Shown: positions 13,522 through 14,193 of the stretch, piece after piece
How positions within the stretch are numbered: position 1 is the first letter of the stretch
Layout of the letters: each line of letters begins with the position of its first letter
Assembly (NCBI GenBank): GCA_034430275.1
Contig: DAOUEW010000354.1
Span: 1-14,193, forward strand
Direction: 5' to 3'
DNA length: 14,193 nt
Source: JAUVXJ01 sp034430275
GTDB taxonomy: Bacteria > Chloroflexota > Anaerolineae > UBA7937 > B3-Chlor
The notes under the pieces: generated by a model
Database searches by the model: none
What the model was told of the DNA's origin: nothing
Seen by the model: the letters and a program-made list of their open reading frames with translations, nothing else
Translations under genes and position numbers: made by a program

Positions 13522-14193
13522 TCACCCGGGCGCCAATGGTACAGGTAGAGGCTCCCACGTGAGCCCCCCGTCCAGTGAGCGAGACAACTCTGGAACGCCG
13601 ATCTCAGCGAGGCCTTCGTCCTCCCACTCCACGGGAGACAGGTTGGCATACAGTGCCAGGCCCTGCGGACCCCAACCGGAGGCGAGCACCTCTGCATCCA
13701 CGTCTCGACCGAAGTCGTAGACGAGCGACCACTGAACCTGATCCAGGTCCGGGGCACTGGCATTGCGTGACCGCCAGAGCTGGCTGGACGGCCACTTCAC
13801 CACTACGTACAGGTCTCCATTGGCTCCATCGATGGTCAAACCAACACCGATCTGGCTGTTGTCCAAAGGCGTGGACATGGTCGTCCATTGCCCGCCGGAG
13901 GTGCCCCGGCGGAGGTAGCTGCCACCATACTTGGGCATGATGATCGCATACAGAATGTTGGCATCCTGCGGAGCCAGGGCCACTGTGGCCACCCCGTTGA
14001 ACTGGATAAGGCCGTCGTCGGCTCGCGCCCACGTCGCGCCGCCATCGTTGCTCCGCAAGATCGCCCCGGCCGCACCGCCCATCCCGGCGGCCCACAACAT
14101 CTCTGGGCTGCCGTACACCACAGCCACCATCCGGGTCTCCACGGCAGAAAGCGGCACCCACTCATTCCCCGACCAGTGGTACAGCCCCTCACA
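13522..14193 (-). CDS. Asp-box (BNR/Ycf48-like) beta-propeller protein, 5'-truncated
   Basis: The last 223 codons of a gene running off the right edge; the frame is open to the window end (CEGLYHWSGNEWVPL precedes the first internal GTG at 14157, which should not be taken as the start). Two clear Asp-boxes, S-N-D-G-G-A-T-W and S-L-D-G-G-L-T-W, plus diverged repeats such as LYHWSGNEW and LWRSRN, mark a sialidase/photosynthesis-factor-like beta-propeller. Alternating phrases like NILYAII, GDLYVVV and GLALYAN are the propeller inner strands. No catalytic sialidase residues can be recognised in this part. Such proteins in this group of bacteria are usually exported, but the N-terminus is not visible. 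It ends in LAPG, without an anchor or sorting signal. Confidence 0.8.
   Translation of the reverse strand, partial: CEGLYHWSGNEWVPLSAVETRMVAVVYGSPEMLWAAGMGGAAGAILRSNDGGATWARADDGLIQFNGVATVALAPQDANILYAIIMPKYGGSYLRRGTSGGQWTTMSTPLDNSQIGVGLTIDGANGDLYVVVKWPSSQLWRSRNASAPDLDQVQWSLVYDFGRDVDAEVLASGWGPQGLALYANLSPVEWEDEGLAEIGVPELSRSLDGGLTWEPLPVPLAPG

Noticed and set aside
1..14193. CRISPR arrays, tRNA or rRNA genes, insertion-sequence transposases
   Set aside because: No spaced direct repeats, cloverleaf or rRNA-like stretches, or transposase motifs were seen on either strand.

Overview
The window is about 14.2 kb of GC-rich bacterial DNA. Every well-supported gene lies on the minus strand, so transcription runs from the right edge to the left. 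Gene content points to a member of the Chloroflexota (Anaerolineae-like), probably environmental: a BTAD/STAND regulator of the type these genomes hold in many copies, a GxxExxY gene in CGCnGAG repeats, a PrsW relative, a class II photolyase and Asp-box propeller proteins. That assignment is inferred from gene families; there is no rRNA or marker gene here.

In transcription order, the right edge holds the 3' part of an Asp-box beta-propeller gene. A clear sigma-70-type promoter (TTGGCG-N17-TATACT) then drives tspO, a class II CPD photolyase gene and an isoprenylcysteine carboxyl methyltransferase-family gene, a compact and possibly light/oxidative-stress-related group. Next come a doubtful small membrane ORF, a glycerophosphodiester phosphodiesterase gene containing a 16-bp perfect hairpin, and an MFS (DHA3-type) exporter gene. 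A near-consensus promoter (TTGACT-N17-TACAAT), whose -35 overlaps the MFS stop codon, starts a four-gene set: a PrsW-like membrane protein lacking most of the family's metal-binding residues, a GxxExxY protein flanked by inverted CGCnGAG repeats like an inserted cassette, a membrane-anchored PsbP-like protein, and a secreted trypsin-like protease with PPC and Ig-like modules.

The left third is one 1277-residue protein joining a SARP/BTAD DNA-binding region, a STAND-type ATPase, a helical-repeat region and a complete family 5 (oligopeptide-type) solute-binding domain without a signal peptide. It looks like a one-protein sensor-regulator; the closest architectural precedent is SgrR, an HTH plus SBP_bac_5 regulator. 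Downstream are a terminator-like hairpin, a short sequence resembling the 3' end of a second copy of the same gene, a second hairpin, and then a minus-strand site with textbook SARP geometry: TTGGCGC repeated with an 11-bp period, the proximal copy 8 bp before a TACTCT -10. It points at a chain of small overlapping ORFs running off the left edge. Regulator gene followed by SARP-type operator followed by coupled small ORFs is the most interesting arrangement in the window.
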